Of a stretch of 17,182 nt of DNA, positions 1 to 8,088 are shown one piece after another. The stretch spans positions 1 to 17,182 of the forward strand of contig CAYYZW010000025.1 in NCBI GenBank assembly GCA_964476375.1. The letters run 5' to 3'. The stretch comes from SAT2750 sp964476375 (GTDB lineage: Bacteria; Planctomycetota; Planctomycetia; Pirellulales; Pirellulaceae). Position 1 is the first letter of the stretch, and each line of letters starts with the position of its first letter. The notes below the pieces were generated by a model, which saw only the letters and a list, made by a program, of their open reading frames with translations, was not told the DNA's origin and did not search any database. The translations under genes were made by a program, and so were the position numbers.

Positions 1-657
1 GTCCAAACAGACTTTAACGGCTCCCAGGCTAAAGGGGTCAGGGTCTCGCTCGCGGACGATATTGTCCTGGGCGGGTCAGCCGCAATCGAGCAGGCTGCCA
101 AGAATGCCGGTCATGATGTGGATGTTGCCTTTGCGCCGGGGCGAACGGATGCGTCGCAGGAAAACACGGACGTGGACTCTTTTGCCGTACTTGAGCCGAC
201 AGCAGACGGGTTCCGTAATTATGTCGGCAACGGGCACCCCCGGCCGGCGGAAGAGCAACTGGTCGATCGAGCGCATCTGCTGACGTTGTCGGCTCCGGAG
301 ATGACTGTTCTGGTCGGCGGCATGCGTGTGCTGAATACCAATGCCGGGCAATCGGAACTTGGTGTTTTCACGGACCAGCCGGAAACATTGACCAATGACT
401 TTTTCGTGAACTTGCTTGACAATAATATCCAGTGGCAGGTCTCCTCCGAATGCGAACACCTCTACGAGGGTCGTGATTGTGGAACGGGTGATGTCAGATG
501 GACTGGCTCTGCTGTGGATCTTGTCTTTGGTTCGAATTCACAGCTCCGGGCCATCGCGGAAGTTTATGGGAGCGACGACTCAAAACAGACGTTTGTACAG
601 GACTTTGCGGCAGCCTGGACCAAGGTGATGAACCTCGATCGTTTTGACCTTCCCTGA
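1..657 (+). CDS. katG: Catalase-peroxidase KatG, C-terminal part (5' end outside window)
   Basis: The frame is open from base 1 and ends at TGA 655-657, giving the last 218 residues of a protein usually about 720-750 residues long. Recognisable KatG C-terminal blocks are present: the VSLADDIVLGG and AAIEQAAKNAG region, FAPGRTDASQENTD, SFAVLEPTADGFRNY, LTLSAPEMTVLVGGMRVL, GVFTD, LTNDFFVNLLD, VDLVFGSNSQLRA and the final AAWTKVMNLDRFDL. KatG is a bifunctional haem enzyme that breaks down hydrogen peroxide. The haem-binding catalytic half and the Trp-Tyr-Met adduct lie upstream of the window. The C-terminal half shown here is the duplicated, haem-less domain that supports the active site of the N-terminal half. 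No lesion is seen. The promoter and any Fur/OxyR-type site are outside the window. The gene converges with the minus-strand pair at 954-1886. Confidence 0.96.
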   Translation, partial: VQTDFNGSQAKGVRVSLADDIVLGGSAAIEQAAKNAGHDVDVAFAPGRTDASQENTDVDSFAVLEPTADGFRNYVGNGHPRPAEEQLVDRAHLLTLSAPEMTVLVGGMRVLNTNAGQSELGVFTDQPETLTNDFFVNLLDNNIQWQVSSECEHLYEGRDCGTGDVRWTGSAVDLVFGSNSQLRAIAEVYGSDDSKQTFVQDFAAAWTKVMNLDRFDLP

Positions 658-953
658 TCGAAGTGGAGCGAATCAGCAGGTGAATGTCCGGCTCCCTGGC
701 GGGCCTGGTGTCCCGCTCGCGTTTGGATTCATCCTTATGGCCTGCTGAGTCCCCAAAAGCCTCGAGATGGGCCAAGAATCGCCAAATCATGTAACGCATC
801 CCAAGTGGGGCCCATGAGCGAGTGCGAGGGTAACGAGGTGCTGTGCCAATATGCTTGAGACCCGTTGCGAGTCCTTGTGACCACCTCCACTTTTTCTTAT
901 CCGTGCCATCGATTACCACGGGCTGATCAACAGCATCAGGACTTCTCCCTGAC
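658..953. other. Intergenic region between convergent genes
   Basis: These 296 bases separate the katG stop from the end of the small zinc-ribbon gene. I see no convincing gene. A minus-strand open frame crosses it (494-1057) but has a composition unlike a protein and overlaps the 3' ends of both neighbours. A weak inverted repeat (GCGGG 699-703 with CCCGC 712-716) and a longer-range TGGGCC/GGCCCA repeat (near 767 and 817) could help end transcription, but neither has a T-tract. Confidence 0.4.
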
Positions 954-1220
954 TCAGCCCCAGACAGAAGCGATCGCTGCCGTGATCCCCGTTCCTGCCA
1001 GGATGGCAATACCGGGGAGCGTATAGCCGTTGAGGAGGGCAGCAATCCCCAGGCCACTTCCCAGGATCACACCACCCCAGTAACAGGTAGACCAGAGACT
1101 ATCCTGCCAATGACGTCCGGCCGATTGTAGTTTTCCGCATTCGGGGCAATTGAACATACCCCCCTTCATGGACTCGGGGATCTGAAAACGGTGTCCGCAG
1201 TTCTCACAGTAGACATCCAT
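954..1220 (-). CDS. Small zinc-ribbon membrane protein
   Basis: This 88-residue protein has a zinc-ribbon head with C5-x2-C8 and C25-x2-C28 (ENCGHRF..., NCPECGK). The intervening RFQIPESMKGG stretch is typical of MJ0042-like ribbons of planctomycetes and myxobacteria. Two hydrophobic segments follow (about residues 47-63 and 65-86), so it is probably a membrane protein with the ribbon on the cytoplasmic side. The function is unknown. The ribbon could bind zinc and mediate protein contacts. It starts 12 bases after the stop of the LURP-one-like gene and almost certainly shares its transcript. No strong Shine-Dalgarno is visible before the ATG at 1220, so translation may be coupled to the upstream gene. 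Confidence 0.75.
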   Translation of the reverse strand: MDVYCENCGHRFQIPESMKGGMFNCPECGKLQSAGRHWQDSLWSTCYWGGVILGSGLGIAALLNGYTLPGIAILAGTGITAAIASVWG

Positions 1221-1232
1221 AGAAAACAGTCT

Positions 1233-1886
1233 CTAATTCTGACGGCCTTCGATGGCACCTATCAGGATCGCCGCAGCGATTCCTATCCGTCGATCGAGCA
1301 ACTGCTGAGAGTCCATGGAGAAATCCAGGTCCAGCTTGGAAATAATTGGATTACGCCGTTGACGAAAAGAGGCGACCGGCTGGCCGTTGATTTCTGCGCT
1401 GAATGTCTGCGGCATGATCAGAGTTCCGAAACCACCGAGTCGCCGAAGAAGTGCCAGGCCACCACCACCCTCCGTGAGCGTCCCGATGTCCTCATCATTG
1501 ACATCCAGGATGAGCCATGAGTCACGAAGGATCGACTTCAATCCCTTGCGGCGCAAGGCACCCAGCTTGAGGTCCTGTGTGGAATCGATGATGTCATAAG
1601 TTGCACCAAAGTCGATCACGCTGCGAGCCTGGATTCTCAGCAGCTCGTTCTGCTGGTCCGTGTCCGCGTAGATGCGAATATCCTCTTTCAGCTTGAAGGC
1701 CTTGAGTTGAGCGAAGAAACAGACCTGGCCATGTGCATCATAGACGTGGAATGACTGGCCAAAGATCTTCAGAAACTTTCGCCGTAGCAGGAAATGGTCC
1801 CCCTGTCCTGGGGTGGCCGCGCTGGCAGGCCCGTTACTCAACTCACTTGCTTCAATGGACTGGCCCGGAATAGGATCGTCGCTCAT
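1233..1886 (-). CDS. LURP-one-related / tubby-like (scramblase-type) protein
   Basis: The protein has 217 residues. After a polar leader (1-30) comes a beta-rich domain (about 31-200) with the pattern of the LOR/phospholipid-scramblase fold: HFLLRRKFLKIFGQSFHVYD, then a short FFAQLKAFKLKEDIRIYAD block, then RIQARSVIDFGATYDIID, a GALRRKGLKSILRDSW strand pair and a C-terminal hydrophobic helix (about 199-212). In this family that hydrophobic helix packs inside the barrel. The family's cellular role in bacteria is not established, and lipid or membrane association is only inferred. I chose the ATG at 1886, not the in-frame ATG at 1907, because a GAGGTG Shine-Dalgarno sits six bases before it. 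It is first in a two-gene unit with the zinc-ribbon gene. Confidence 0.65.
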   Translation of the reverse strand: MSDDPIPGQSIEASELSNGPASAATPGQGDHFLLRRKFLKIFGQSFHVYDAHGQVCFFAQLKAFKLKEDIRIYADTDQQNELLRIQARSVIDFGATYDIIDSTQDLKLGALRRKGLKSILRDSWLILDVNDEDIGTLTEGGGGLALLRRLGGFGTLIMPQTFSAEINGQPVASFRQRRNPIISKLDLDFSMDSQQLLDRRIGIAAAILIGAIEGRQN

Positions 1887-2203
1887 TGCGCACCTCGCTT
1901 TTGCCATGGAATTGGTATTCCATTCATGGCGGATGCCGAGCTTTCTTGCATTCTGTTCAAAAGAATCTTGAAGTCAGCATTCTGCACATGATGAATATGC
2001 AGCAAATAATAAGATATTTGATACCGGAGTTGAATTACTGGCCCCGAAATCTCATGGGGTGTCTGTCTGCTCCAGGTTGATAGAATGGGCCGCATGATAA
2101 TACCTGTTCAGGGTGACAGCCTGTTGAGCAATGATCGCGTGGTCGGCGTGTGCATGGAAAGGCGGGGAACCGTGGTGACGTGTTCCCTGGAATGAGAGAG
2201 AAG
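1887..2203. other. Divergent intergenic region
   Basis: About 317 bases separate the divergent starts of the LURP-one-like gene and the FG-GAP/metallopeptidase gene. The middle (about 1960-2040) is clearly more AT-rich than its surroundings and probably holds the promoters for both directions. Short open frames here lack any protein-like signature. Confidence 0.4.
2006..2034 (-). promoter_or_regulatory. Possible sigma70-type promoter for the LURP-one-like gene
   Basis: Read on the minus strand, TTCAAC (2034-2029) is followed after exactly 17 bases by TATTAT (2011-2006). The -10 box matches the consensus at five of six positions, but the -35 box matches only about three. It lies in the AT-rich part of the divergent gap, about 120 bases before the ATG. 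This is a sequence match only. Confidence 0.25.
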
Positions 2204-4405
2204 ATGAGAGCCTCCAATATTGTCAACTCGCTTCGATTTCTCGTCCTCATGCTCTGCCTCTGCCCTGCCCTGGTCCTTGCCAGGGAGGACGGCTCGCGAT
2301 CGATTCCGACCATGTCGTACGAGCGGCCCGTGCCGATCCAGGCCAACGGCGAGCTGATCCGCCTGGAGGATCATGCGGTCATCCGCTGCCACGACTGGGA
2401 CCAGGACGGCGACCTGGACCTGCTTGTTGGTGGTGGAGATGGCCGGTTGTGGCTGTATCGCAATGATGGGACCCTGAGGAAGGCCCGTTTCCAGGAGAGG
2501 GAACCGGTCGTGGCCGGAGGGCGTGATCTCTGGGGAACGTCCTACACGGGATTCGTGATGGTGAACCTGGTTGGAAATGCACTGCCTGACCTGGTGGTCT
2601 GTCACTCGGGTGACCAGGTGAGCATTCACCAGAATACCGGCGCAGCCAGGACTCCCCGGTTTGCCGAGACCAGCCTGGACGTGCAGGTCCAGGAGAGCTG
2701 CCAGGGCCGCTTCGACGTGGCTGACTGGGATGGTGACGGGAGGATGGATCTTGTCACCGGATCGTTCGGTGGAAAGCTGATCTGGTATCGCAACCAGGTA
2801 CAGGCAGGGATGCCTCAATTCGGACAGGGAGAACCGTTTTGTGATATCACGCTTGCCTACAATTCCCACCCGCGGATCCTGGATTTCAACCAGGACGGCC
2901 GGCTGGACATGCTGCTGGGAGTGAACTGGGGTACCGTATCGCTCTACTCCAACACGGGGACAGAGAAGAAACCGTCCCTGGGAAAAAGTCGCTTGTTTCA
3001 ATGGCCGGATGGCAGCAACCTCAATATCCGTAATGAAAATGGCGATGACACCACCCCCGAGCTGGCCGACCTCGATGGTGATGGCGTGCTTGATCTGCTC
3101 AGCGGCGGCAAGAACGGGCAACTCTTCTTCATGCGGGGCGTGGGCTTTTCATCGCGCGTGGAGTCCTTCCAGAAACTGCTCTCAGAACATGCGGGGGATC
3201 TCGGGCCGGTGCTCCGCGACAATGAGGCAGTTCGCCGGCAGGTCTTTGGTTCGCTCTCAGCGCTCCAGGCCGACCTGGCCGGTGGACTGATTCCACGGTC
3301 ATCCCGGGAACAGCTTTTCAGGGAACTTGCCCCGCTGGCACAGCAGTATCCAGACGTTCTCCGCCGTTCACGTTTCGACCTGGAAGCCGGGCCCCATCTG
3401 CCGATCCTGGCCGGGCAATACTGGGTGGTGCTGCTCGAGTCGCTCCCTGACTCGGCCTCGAACCGCAAGCGCGTGGCAGATGCGCTGGACTTCCAGGCAG
3501 GGTACCGCCGTCTGCTCGTCGATCTTGGCGTGCTGTTTATCGACAACGACACCGCCACACCCGAGCACCTGGCGGCGATGCACCGGTTGATGATGGCGAT
3601 GCCGCGGGCCACCTGGGACGTGGAAACGATCACGGCAGCTGGCTGGCTGGGACCGGCCATCCGGACCCAGAAGATACGCTCGCGGACGGGTATCAATATC
3701 TTTGACCTGCCACTGGGTCACCCGGAGAACAGTTTTGCAGGCGATGCCCCCCGGCCTGGCATCACCGATGTCTACCTGATCTGCCTGGCCCATGAACTGG
3801 CCCACAACATGCTGGACACGGTCGGCAGGCGGACACACCCGGCATTATTCGAAAGAAAGTTCGAGGGCCTCGCCCAGGCAGCCGGTCCGGCGGTTGTTTA
3901 CCGGTCTCCCGGGTCCCGTGGTATCGACTTTGCGGCGACCAGGAAGAACTTCCGGGATCTCGGTGCCTGGGACGGAGTGGAGGCGAACTGGAACGCAGCC
4001 TGGGCGAGTTACTTCAAGGGCAAGGAGGATTTTGACCGGGCGTACGCGCGGGGCAATATTCATTTCTTCCTCAACTCTCCCCAGGAAGCCTTTGCAACGC
4101 TGGCCAACCAGTACTTTGCCGACAGCCAGCTGATGCTCGATTTCTGTAAAGTCCGCTGGGATGCAGGACATCGCTCCAACATCAACCAGTTCCTGTTGAT
4201 CACCGACTACCTGAGTGAGGGTACCAGCAAGGTCAGGTTTTACGTCCTGCGACCGGGAGGTGACCTGAAGGTCGCGCCCGTTCGATTGACTCGTGATCGC
4301 CAGGGCCGCATCACACGGGTGCAGTCACAGGATTCAACGGCAGCCTTCGATTACCAGGATGGAAGCCTGGTCACCGGCTTCCGGCTGGAACCCGTTTCAC
4401 CATGA
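2204..4405 (+). CDS. Exported FG-GAP/VCBS repeat protein with C-terminal HExxH metallopeptidase-like domain
   Basis: The protein has 733 residues from the ATG at 2204, chosen because the purine-rich GAGAGAAG precedes it and a good signal peptide follows directly (hydrophobic run to ALVLA, residues ~10-27). ATGs at 2150 and 2192 are also in frame. The N-terminal half has FG-GAP-like repeats with calcium-binding loops: DWDQDGDLDLL (from D64), DWDGDGRMDLV (D174), DFNQDGRLDML (D227) and DLDGDGVLDLL (D289), with a degenerate unit between the first two. This suggests a beta-propeller. After a helical linker, the C-terminal half carries HELAH (530-534), a zinc-binding HExxH site. A downstream helix, PQEAFATLANQYF (E628), is a candidate for the third zinc ligand, as in gluzincins. 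The likely role is a secreted or periplasmic metallopeptidase with a propeller for substrate or surface binding. The propeller is sure; the protease activity is inferred. Confidence 0.8.
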   Translation: MRASNIVNSLRFLVLMLCLCPALVLAREDGSRSIPTMSYERPVPIQANGELIRLEDHAVIRCHDWDQDGDLDLLVGGGDGRLWLYRNDGTLRKARFQEREPVVAGGRDLWGTSYTGFVMVNLVGNALPDLVVCHSGDQVSIHQNTGAARTPRFAETSLDVQVQESCQGRFDVADWDGDGRMDLVTGSFGGKLIWYRNQVQAGMPQFGQGEPFCDITLAYNSHPRILDFNQDGRLDMLLGVNWGTVSLYSNTGTEKKPSLGKSRLFQWPDGSNLNIRNENGDDTTPELADLDGDGVLDLLSGGKNGQLFFMRGVGFSSRVESFQKLLSEHAGDLGPVLRDNEAVRRQVFGSLSALQADLAGGLIPRSSREQLFRELAPLAQQYPDVLRRSRFDLEAGPHLPILAGQYWVVLLESLPDSASNRKRVADALDFQAGYRRLLVDLGVLFIDNDTATPEHLAAMHRLMMAMPRATWDVETITAAGWLGPAIRTQKIRSRTGINIFDLPLGHPENSFAGDAPRPGITDVYLICLAHELAHNMLDTVGRRTHPALFERKFEGLAQAAGPAVVYRSPGSRGIDFAATRKNFRDLGAWDGVEANWNAAWASYFKGKEDFDRAYARGNIHFFLNSPQEAFATLANQYFADSQLMLDFCKVRWDAGHRSNINQFLLITDYLSEGTSKVRFYVLRPGGDLKVAPVRLTRDRQGRITRVQSQDSTAAFDYQDGSLVTGFRLEPVSP

Positions 4406-4434
4406 GCCTTGCCGCTGGACCAGACGGACAAGGC
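4406..4434 (+). terminator. Hairpin immediately after the FG-GAP gene stop
   Basis: GCCTTG (4406-4411) pairs with CAAGGC (4429-4434) and CCG (4412-4414) with CGG (4425-4427), leaving one bulged A (4428) and a 10-base loop. The stem begins at the base after the stop codon. There is no T-tract directly after it, so it may be a transcript-end stabiliser or a factor-dependent terminator, not a classical intrinsic one. Confidence 0.4.
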
Positions 4435-4560
4435 ACGCGAGGCGGTCTTTGACAGGAACTTATTTTTTAAACGCTGTGGCAAAGACGCTACCATGAGCGA
4501 TACTATAGGGAGAGGTTGAGACGGTTCAATGCCATCCTCGAAGTGTTGAAGGAAGCACGT

Positions 4561-5970
4561 ATGCTGACCATTCCCGGACCCAGGTCGCGATTCTGTGATG
4601 GAATGTCACGCCGCAGCTGGCTGCAGATCGGCTCGCTGGCGATGGGGGGGATGGCGCTGCCACAGATCCTGCGAGGCGAGGCCAAGGCTGGCCGGCGCAA
4701 GCGGATCAAGGGGGTCATCATGGTGATCCTGCCCGGTGGGCCAACACACCTGGACATGTATGATCTGAAACCGGATGGCCCGATCGAGATCCGTGGAGAT
4801 TTTCAGCCGATTGCCACCCGTGTACCGGGCATAGAGATTTGTGAGCTGATGCCCCGGCTTGCAGGCATGGCTGACAAGCTCACGTTCATCCGCTCCCTTG
4901 TCGGATTCAAAGACGACCACAACACGCACTGGTGTACGACCGGCTGGGAGTCGCATGCGGAGATGCCGGCCTCGCCACTGGTACCGGGGTTTCCACCCGG
5001 CGGCTGGCCATCGATGGGCTCGGTGTTGTCCAAGCATTTTGGCACGCGTGTGCCCGGCGTACCGGCTGCTATCGACCTGGTCCCGGTCGACCCCGATGCG
5101 CGTTTTATCATGCGTACGGCACCGACACAGCCTGGTTACCTTGGTACAGCCCACGCCGGATTCGAAGTGGGCGCGGTCGATCGCCGCAACATCATGCTCA
5201 ATGGCATCAGCCCGCGGCGGCTGGCTGACCGGCGGGCGCTGTTGACCAGCTTTGACCAGTTTCGCCGCCGAGCGGACCGGGAAGGGATTGGAGACGGGAT
5301 CGACGAGTTCCGGCAGCAGGCCTTCGATGTCCTCACTTCGCCACGCATGGCGGATGCCCTTGACCTCAGCAAGGAAGAGGGGCCGATTCGTGGCCGGTAT
5401 GGCCTGGAGGACAAGTATCCGAATGAGCGCCAGGGCAAGACTCACCTGGACCAGTTTCTGCTGGCGAGGCGGGTGATTGAAGCGGGTGCCCGGTGCGTGA
5501 CCATGGCCTTTAGCCGCTGGCCGTTCGGGCGAATGCTGCAAGGCGACTACAACTGGGACTGGCACAAGGACTGCTTTGGTGAAGCACGGGGGGCACTTCC
5601 CCTTTTTGACCTTGGTCTGTCCGCCATGATCCAGGATCTCGACGAGCGCGGGCTGCTGGAAGACATTGCCGTTGTCGCCTGGGGTGAATTCGGACGCACG
5701 CCGAAAATCAATGCCAATGGCGGCCGAGACCACTGGCCGAACGTGGGGGGAGCCCTGCTGGCGGGAGGTGGGATGCAGTGCGGCCAGGTGATCGGTTCGA
5801 CAACTCGCTGGGGCGAGAATCCAAAAGATCGCCCGGTTCATTTCCGCGAGGTTTTTGCCACGCTCTATGACCGGATGGGGATTGACGTGGCGACGACGCA
5901 ATTCACCGACCTTGCCGGCCGGCCCCAGTACCTGGTTGGCGAACACCGGCCGATGCCCGAGCTGCTTTGA
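4561..5970 (+). CDS. DUF1501 family protein, Tat-exported
   Basis: The protein has 469 residues, within the usual range of the family. The start at 4561 is supported by an AAGGA Shine-Dalgarno seven bases upstream; the longer in-frame start at 4516 lacks one. A Tat signal lies at S16-R-R-S-W-L21, followed by a short hydrophobic stretch. Family hallmarks are GGPTHLD (59-65), the LVGFKDDHNTHW block, FLLARRVIEAGARCV, WGEFGRTP (from W374) and GGRDHWP (387-393). DUF1501 proteins belong to the alkaline phosphatase/sulfatase-like fold, and the Asp/His of these blocks probably bind metal. Their substrate is unknown. In planctomycetes they are usually next to DUF1549/DUF1553 cytochromes; here none is adjacent. 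The gene ends in a strong terminator at 5974-6002, so it is probably expressed alone or with the gene before it. Confidence 0.93.
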   Translation: MLTIPGPRSRFCDGMSRRSWLQIGSLAMGGMALPQILRGEAKAGRRKRIKGVIMVILPGGPTHLDMYDLKPDGPIEIRGDFQPIATRVPGIEICELMPRLAGMADKLTFIRSLVGFKDDHNTHWCTTGWESHAEMPASPLVPGFPPGGWPSMGSVLSKHFGTRVPGVPAAIDLVPVDPDARFIMRTAPTQPGYLGTAHAGFEVGAVDRRNIMLNGISPRRLADRRALLTSFDQFRRRADREGIGDGIDEFRQQAFDVLTSPRMADALDLSKEEGPIRGRYGLEDKYPNERQGKTHLDQFLLARRVIEAGARCVTMAFSRWPFGRMLQGDYNWDWHKDCFGEARGALPLFDLGLSAMIQDLDERGLLEDIAVVAWGEFGRTPKINANGGRDHWPNVGGALLAGGGMQCGQVIGSTTRWGENPKDRPVHFREVFATLYDRMGIDVATTQFTDLAGRPQYLVGEHRPMPELL

Positions 5971-5973
5971 GAG

Positions 5974-6002
5974 AGATCTGCTGGCCTTCCCAGATCTTTT
6001 TT
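5974..6002 (+). terminator. Rho-independent terminator of the DUF1501 gene
   Basis: AGATCTG (5974-5980) pairs perfectly with CAGATCT (5991-5997) around a 10-base loop. A run of six T (5997-6002) follows. A5972-T5999 and G5973-T5998 could lengthen the stem. It lies four bases after the TGA and fits an intrinsic terminator well. Confidence 0.8.
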
Positions 6003-6070
6003 CTTTCAAGCTGCTTGATGAAAGCCTGCCCGTTTACTTTTCCGGCACCTGTCTCCATACGCTAGAAATC

Positions 6071-7033
6071 ATGACCAATGCCATTTCTATCGATCCGCCG
6101 TCCGGCGAGCTGGTGCGGGGCGAGTCCATGAAGATTCCGATCGTGCTGCGACTGGAGAGCTCGATCAAGGTGCGGGGAATTCATTCACACTTCCACGCTG
6201 CTGAGGAGACCAAGGCCACCTACACCACGACGAGCACCGACAGCAAGGGGCGGGTAACCACCACCACGCACACGGCTGTCGAGCAGGTTTCCATCACCGA
6301 CCAGAAGCACCTGCTGGCAGGCCGTGAGCGGCGCGGTTTCTTTGCCAACCTGTTTGATGCGATCAAGACTTTTTTTGGCGGTGGTCGCCACCAGGTGATG
6401 GAGCCGGGGGACTACGAGTACCTGGTCGACGTATCGATGCCTGCCAGCGCTCCGCCCACGCACACAGGTGACCGATCACGCGTGTTCTACGAGTTGACCT
6501 GCCGGGTCGACATCCCGCTTGGCCGCGACCTGAAAAAGGTCTTTTCATTTCATCTTGCACCGCTTCCGATTGAACGGGAAGAGAGTCCCGTTCTGGTCCA
6601 GTACCCGGATGACGAGGGCCGCGGATTCTGGGACAGCCTCCTGGGACCGGACGTACGGATCGGGCTCGCGCTGGGAAAGGATCTTCTTTACCAGGGTGGA
6701 TCCGTGGACGGTGTTTTCCGGGTGGAAACGGAAAAGCCGGTTGATGTCCGGGCAATTCGCGCTCGCCTTGTCGGCCACGAGTCGAGCTATGCCCAGGGCC
6801 ATAGTGATAGCCACCGATACCAGGGCGAGGTCATCGACATTGCCACGCCCGGCACGATCGAGGGAACGTATTCTGAACAGTTCCTGCTGCCGGCCGATGC
6901 TGTTGAGGGGATGCCTGTAACAGCGAAGGGCAGGCTGTTTTCGATTGACTGGTTTGTGCAGGTCGAGCTGGATGTCCCCTGGGCCAAGGATCCGAAAATC
7001 CGGGCACCGATCACCCTGGGCGCGAGCGAGTGA
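6071..7033 (+). CDS. Arrestin-like / Spo0M-like beta-sandwich protein
   Basis: The protein has 320 residues. The open frame extends upstream into the DUF1501 gene, but those residues are its out-of-frame shadow. The ATG at 6071 (MTNAISIDPPSGELVRGES) gives a typical arrestin-like opening strand with a [P]xxGxLVxGE pattern. Other matches are IKVRGIHSHFHAAEET, the DYEYLVDVSMPASAPPT strand, FYELTCRVDIPLGRDLKKVFSF (end of the N-lobe) and a second lobe with LLYQGGSVDGVFRVE, VDVRAIRARLVGHE and IDWFVQVELDV. A Thr/Ser-rich loop (about residues 50-75) and a Gly-rich, Phe-rich loop (about 90-110) look like insertions. There is no signal peptide, so it is probably cytoplasmic. Function is unknown; bacterial arrestin-fold proteins are poorly studied scaffolds. 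The preceding terminator suggests its own promoter, and no strong Shine-Dalgarno is visible. Confidence 0.65.
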   Translation: MTNAISIDPPSGELVRGESMKIPIVLRLESSIKVRGIHSHFHAAEETKATYTTTSTDSKGRVTTTTHTAVEQVSITDQKHLLAGRERRGFFANLFDAIKTFFGGGRHQVMEPGDYEYLVDVSMPASAPPTHTGDRSRVFYELTCRVDIPLGRDLKKVFSFHLAPLPIEREESPVLVQYPDDEGRGFWDSLLGPDVRIGLALGKDLLYQGGSVDGVFRVETEKPVDVRAIRARLVGHESSYAQGHSDSHRYQGEVIDIATPGTIEGTYSEQFLLPADAVEGMPVTAKGRLFSIDWFVQVELDVPWAKDPKIRAPITLGASE

Positions 7034-7042
7034 CGGCTGTTT

Positions 7043-7057
7043 CCTGTGGATCACAGG
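7043..7057. terminator. Small hairpin between convergent genes
   Basis: CCTGTG (7043-7048) and CACAGG (7052-7057) form a perfect 6-bp stem with a 3-base loop GAT. It lies nine bases after the arrestin-like gene, in the convergent gap. No T-tract follows on either strand, so a terminator role is only possible. Confidence 0.25.
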
Positions 7058-7155
7058 CCTGGGCGCGCGCTATGGGGCGACGACGTGGATCACGAACATC
7101 TGCCCGCGCAGCGATTGGTGTCAGCCATCCGCTCTCCAGGCACTTCCCGACTGCC

Positions 7156-8031
7156 CTAGAATTTCCAGAGCAACAGCAGGGCGTAGTCCAGGTCGTTTGC
7201 TTTACGGCCCTGCGGGGTGCTGTCGTATCGATTCAGTGCGCTCATCTTGAAACTGATATCATGCCGTTCATCCAGCAGGATTTCCCAGCCGACATCCACT
7301 TCCACGCGAAACTCCGAAAAATCTCTCCAGTCGGGATAGTAATCCGACTCGATCGCGATCCGTTGCCAGCGCGTCAGCTGGTGCATCAGGTGGATTCCAA
7401 GCACGGCCTCGGGAATGACATCTTCATTCAGGCCGCCGAGTTCCTGTGAGACACCGGCACCGAACTTGCCCATCAGCGTGAAGTCCTCCCCGGCTCCGAG
7501 AGTAACCAGGCGGCCTCCGTTGAATGCCGTTCTTATGTCAAATGCTCGAAACTCATCGTATTCCATGCCGAAGCTGGCGAACCAGCCCTGGTTCCGGCCC
7601 TCTTCAATCCAGTGGTGGGAGACATCCAGCAGTGCATGGTGCTCGATAACCGTTTTGTTGGAAGTGGATTTCACGTATTTCCAGTCCAGCGAGAGTATTC
7701 CCGTGCGGGTCGCTCGCTCCAGATCGAATCCGTTAAACAGGTTGCTTGTCCGGGAATTGCCGTGCGCGGCGTTCAATCCCAGTTCAACCTCTCCCTGCCA
7801 ACGAACACCGTCCCGGGGACGGTTTTCCCAGGGAACGACCGGCAGGATAATCTCGTCCGAAGCCGGCTGCCGGGCAACCCGCAGCGGCGCAGGAAGGGGA
7901 CCCAGGTCATCCAGGGATTCCGGCGGCCCGAGCACCCGGCGGGACCAGGGACTGGTGTCCGTATGCTGCTGGGCATGTAACTCGGCGGCTCCGGGCAGCA
8001 TGGCCAGTATGGCGAGAAACGAGATGCGCAT
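7156..8031 (-). CDS. DUF481 family outer-membrane beta-barrel protein (YdiY-like)
   Basis: The protein has 291 residues from the ATG at 8031. That start is chosen because it begins a Sec signal peptide (MRISFLAILAMLPGAAELHA, then Q). The open frame continues 58 codons upstream without protein-like features. After a proline-rich linker (about 25-80) the remainder alternates polar and hydrophobic residues as in a beta-barrel: WQGEVELGLNAAHGNS (the DUF481 opening strand), SLDWKYVKSTSNKTVIEHH, and LDVSHHWIEEGRNQGWFASFGMEYDEFR. It closes with YALLLLWKF, whose terminal Phe is the sorting signal of outer-membrane barrels. DUF481 proteins such as E. coli YdiY are salt-induced outer-membrane proteins of unknown precise role. 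There is no Shine-Dalgarno, and the leader region is rich in hairpins. Confidence 0.8.
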   Translation of the reverse strand: MRISFLAILAMLPGAAELHAQQHTDTSPWSRRVLGPPESLDDLGPLPAPLRVARQPASDEIILPVVPWENRPRDGVRWQGEVELGLNAAHGNSRTSNLFNGFDLERATRTGILSLDWKYVKSTSNKTVIEHHALLDVSHHWIEEGRNQGWFASFGMEYDEFRAFDIRTAFNGGRLVTLGAGEDFTLMGKFGAGVSQELGGLNEDVIPEAVLGIHLMHQLTRWQRIAIESDYYPDWRDFSEFRVEVDVGWEILLDERHDISFKMSALNRYDSTPQGRKANDLDYALLLLWKF

Positions 8032-8088
8032 CGGAGGACAGCCTGGTAAAAAACGAGTTGGGAGAAAGGGGTAATTAGCAGAATCTGT

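Noticed and set aside
494..1057. Minus-strand open frame across the katG end and the intergenic region
   Set aside because: It overlaps two well-supported genes and has no domain-like pattern, so it is not called even as a gene remnant.
2108..3121. Minus-strand open frame of 337 codons
   Set aside because: It is the shadow of the FG-GAP repeats, kept open by GC-rich codon bias.
4449..4454. Perfect TTGACA -35 box before the DUF1501 gene
   Set aside because: No acceptable -10 box lies 16-18 bases downstream, so it is not called a promoter.
4502..4513. ACTATAGGGAGA, identical to the end of the T7 promoter
   Set aside because: Only the last 12 bases match; the recognition part upstream differs, and no phage gene is nearby. 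Most likely chance.
4606..6009. Long minus-strand open frame of 467 codons
   Set aside because: It is antisense to the DUF1501 gene, whose family motifs are unmistakable; the antisense product has no recognisable domain.
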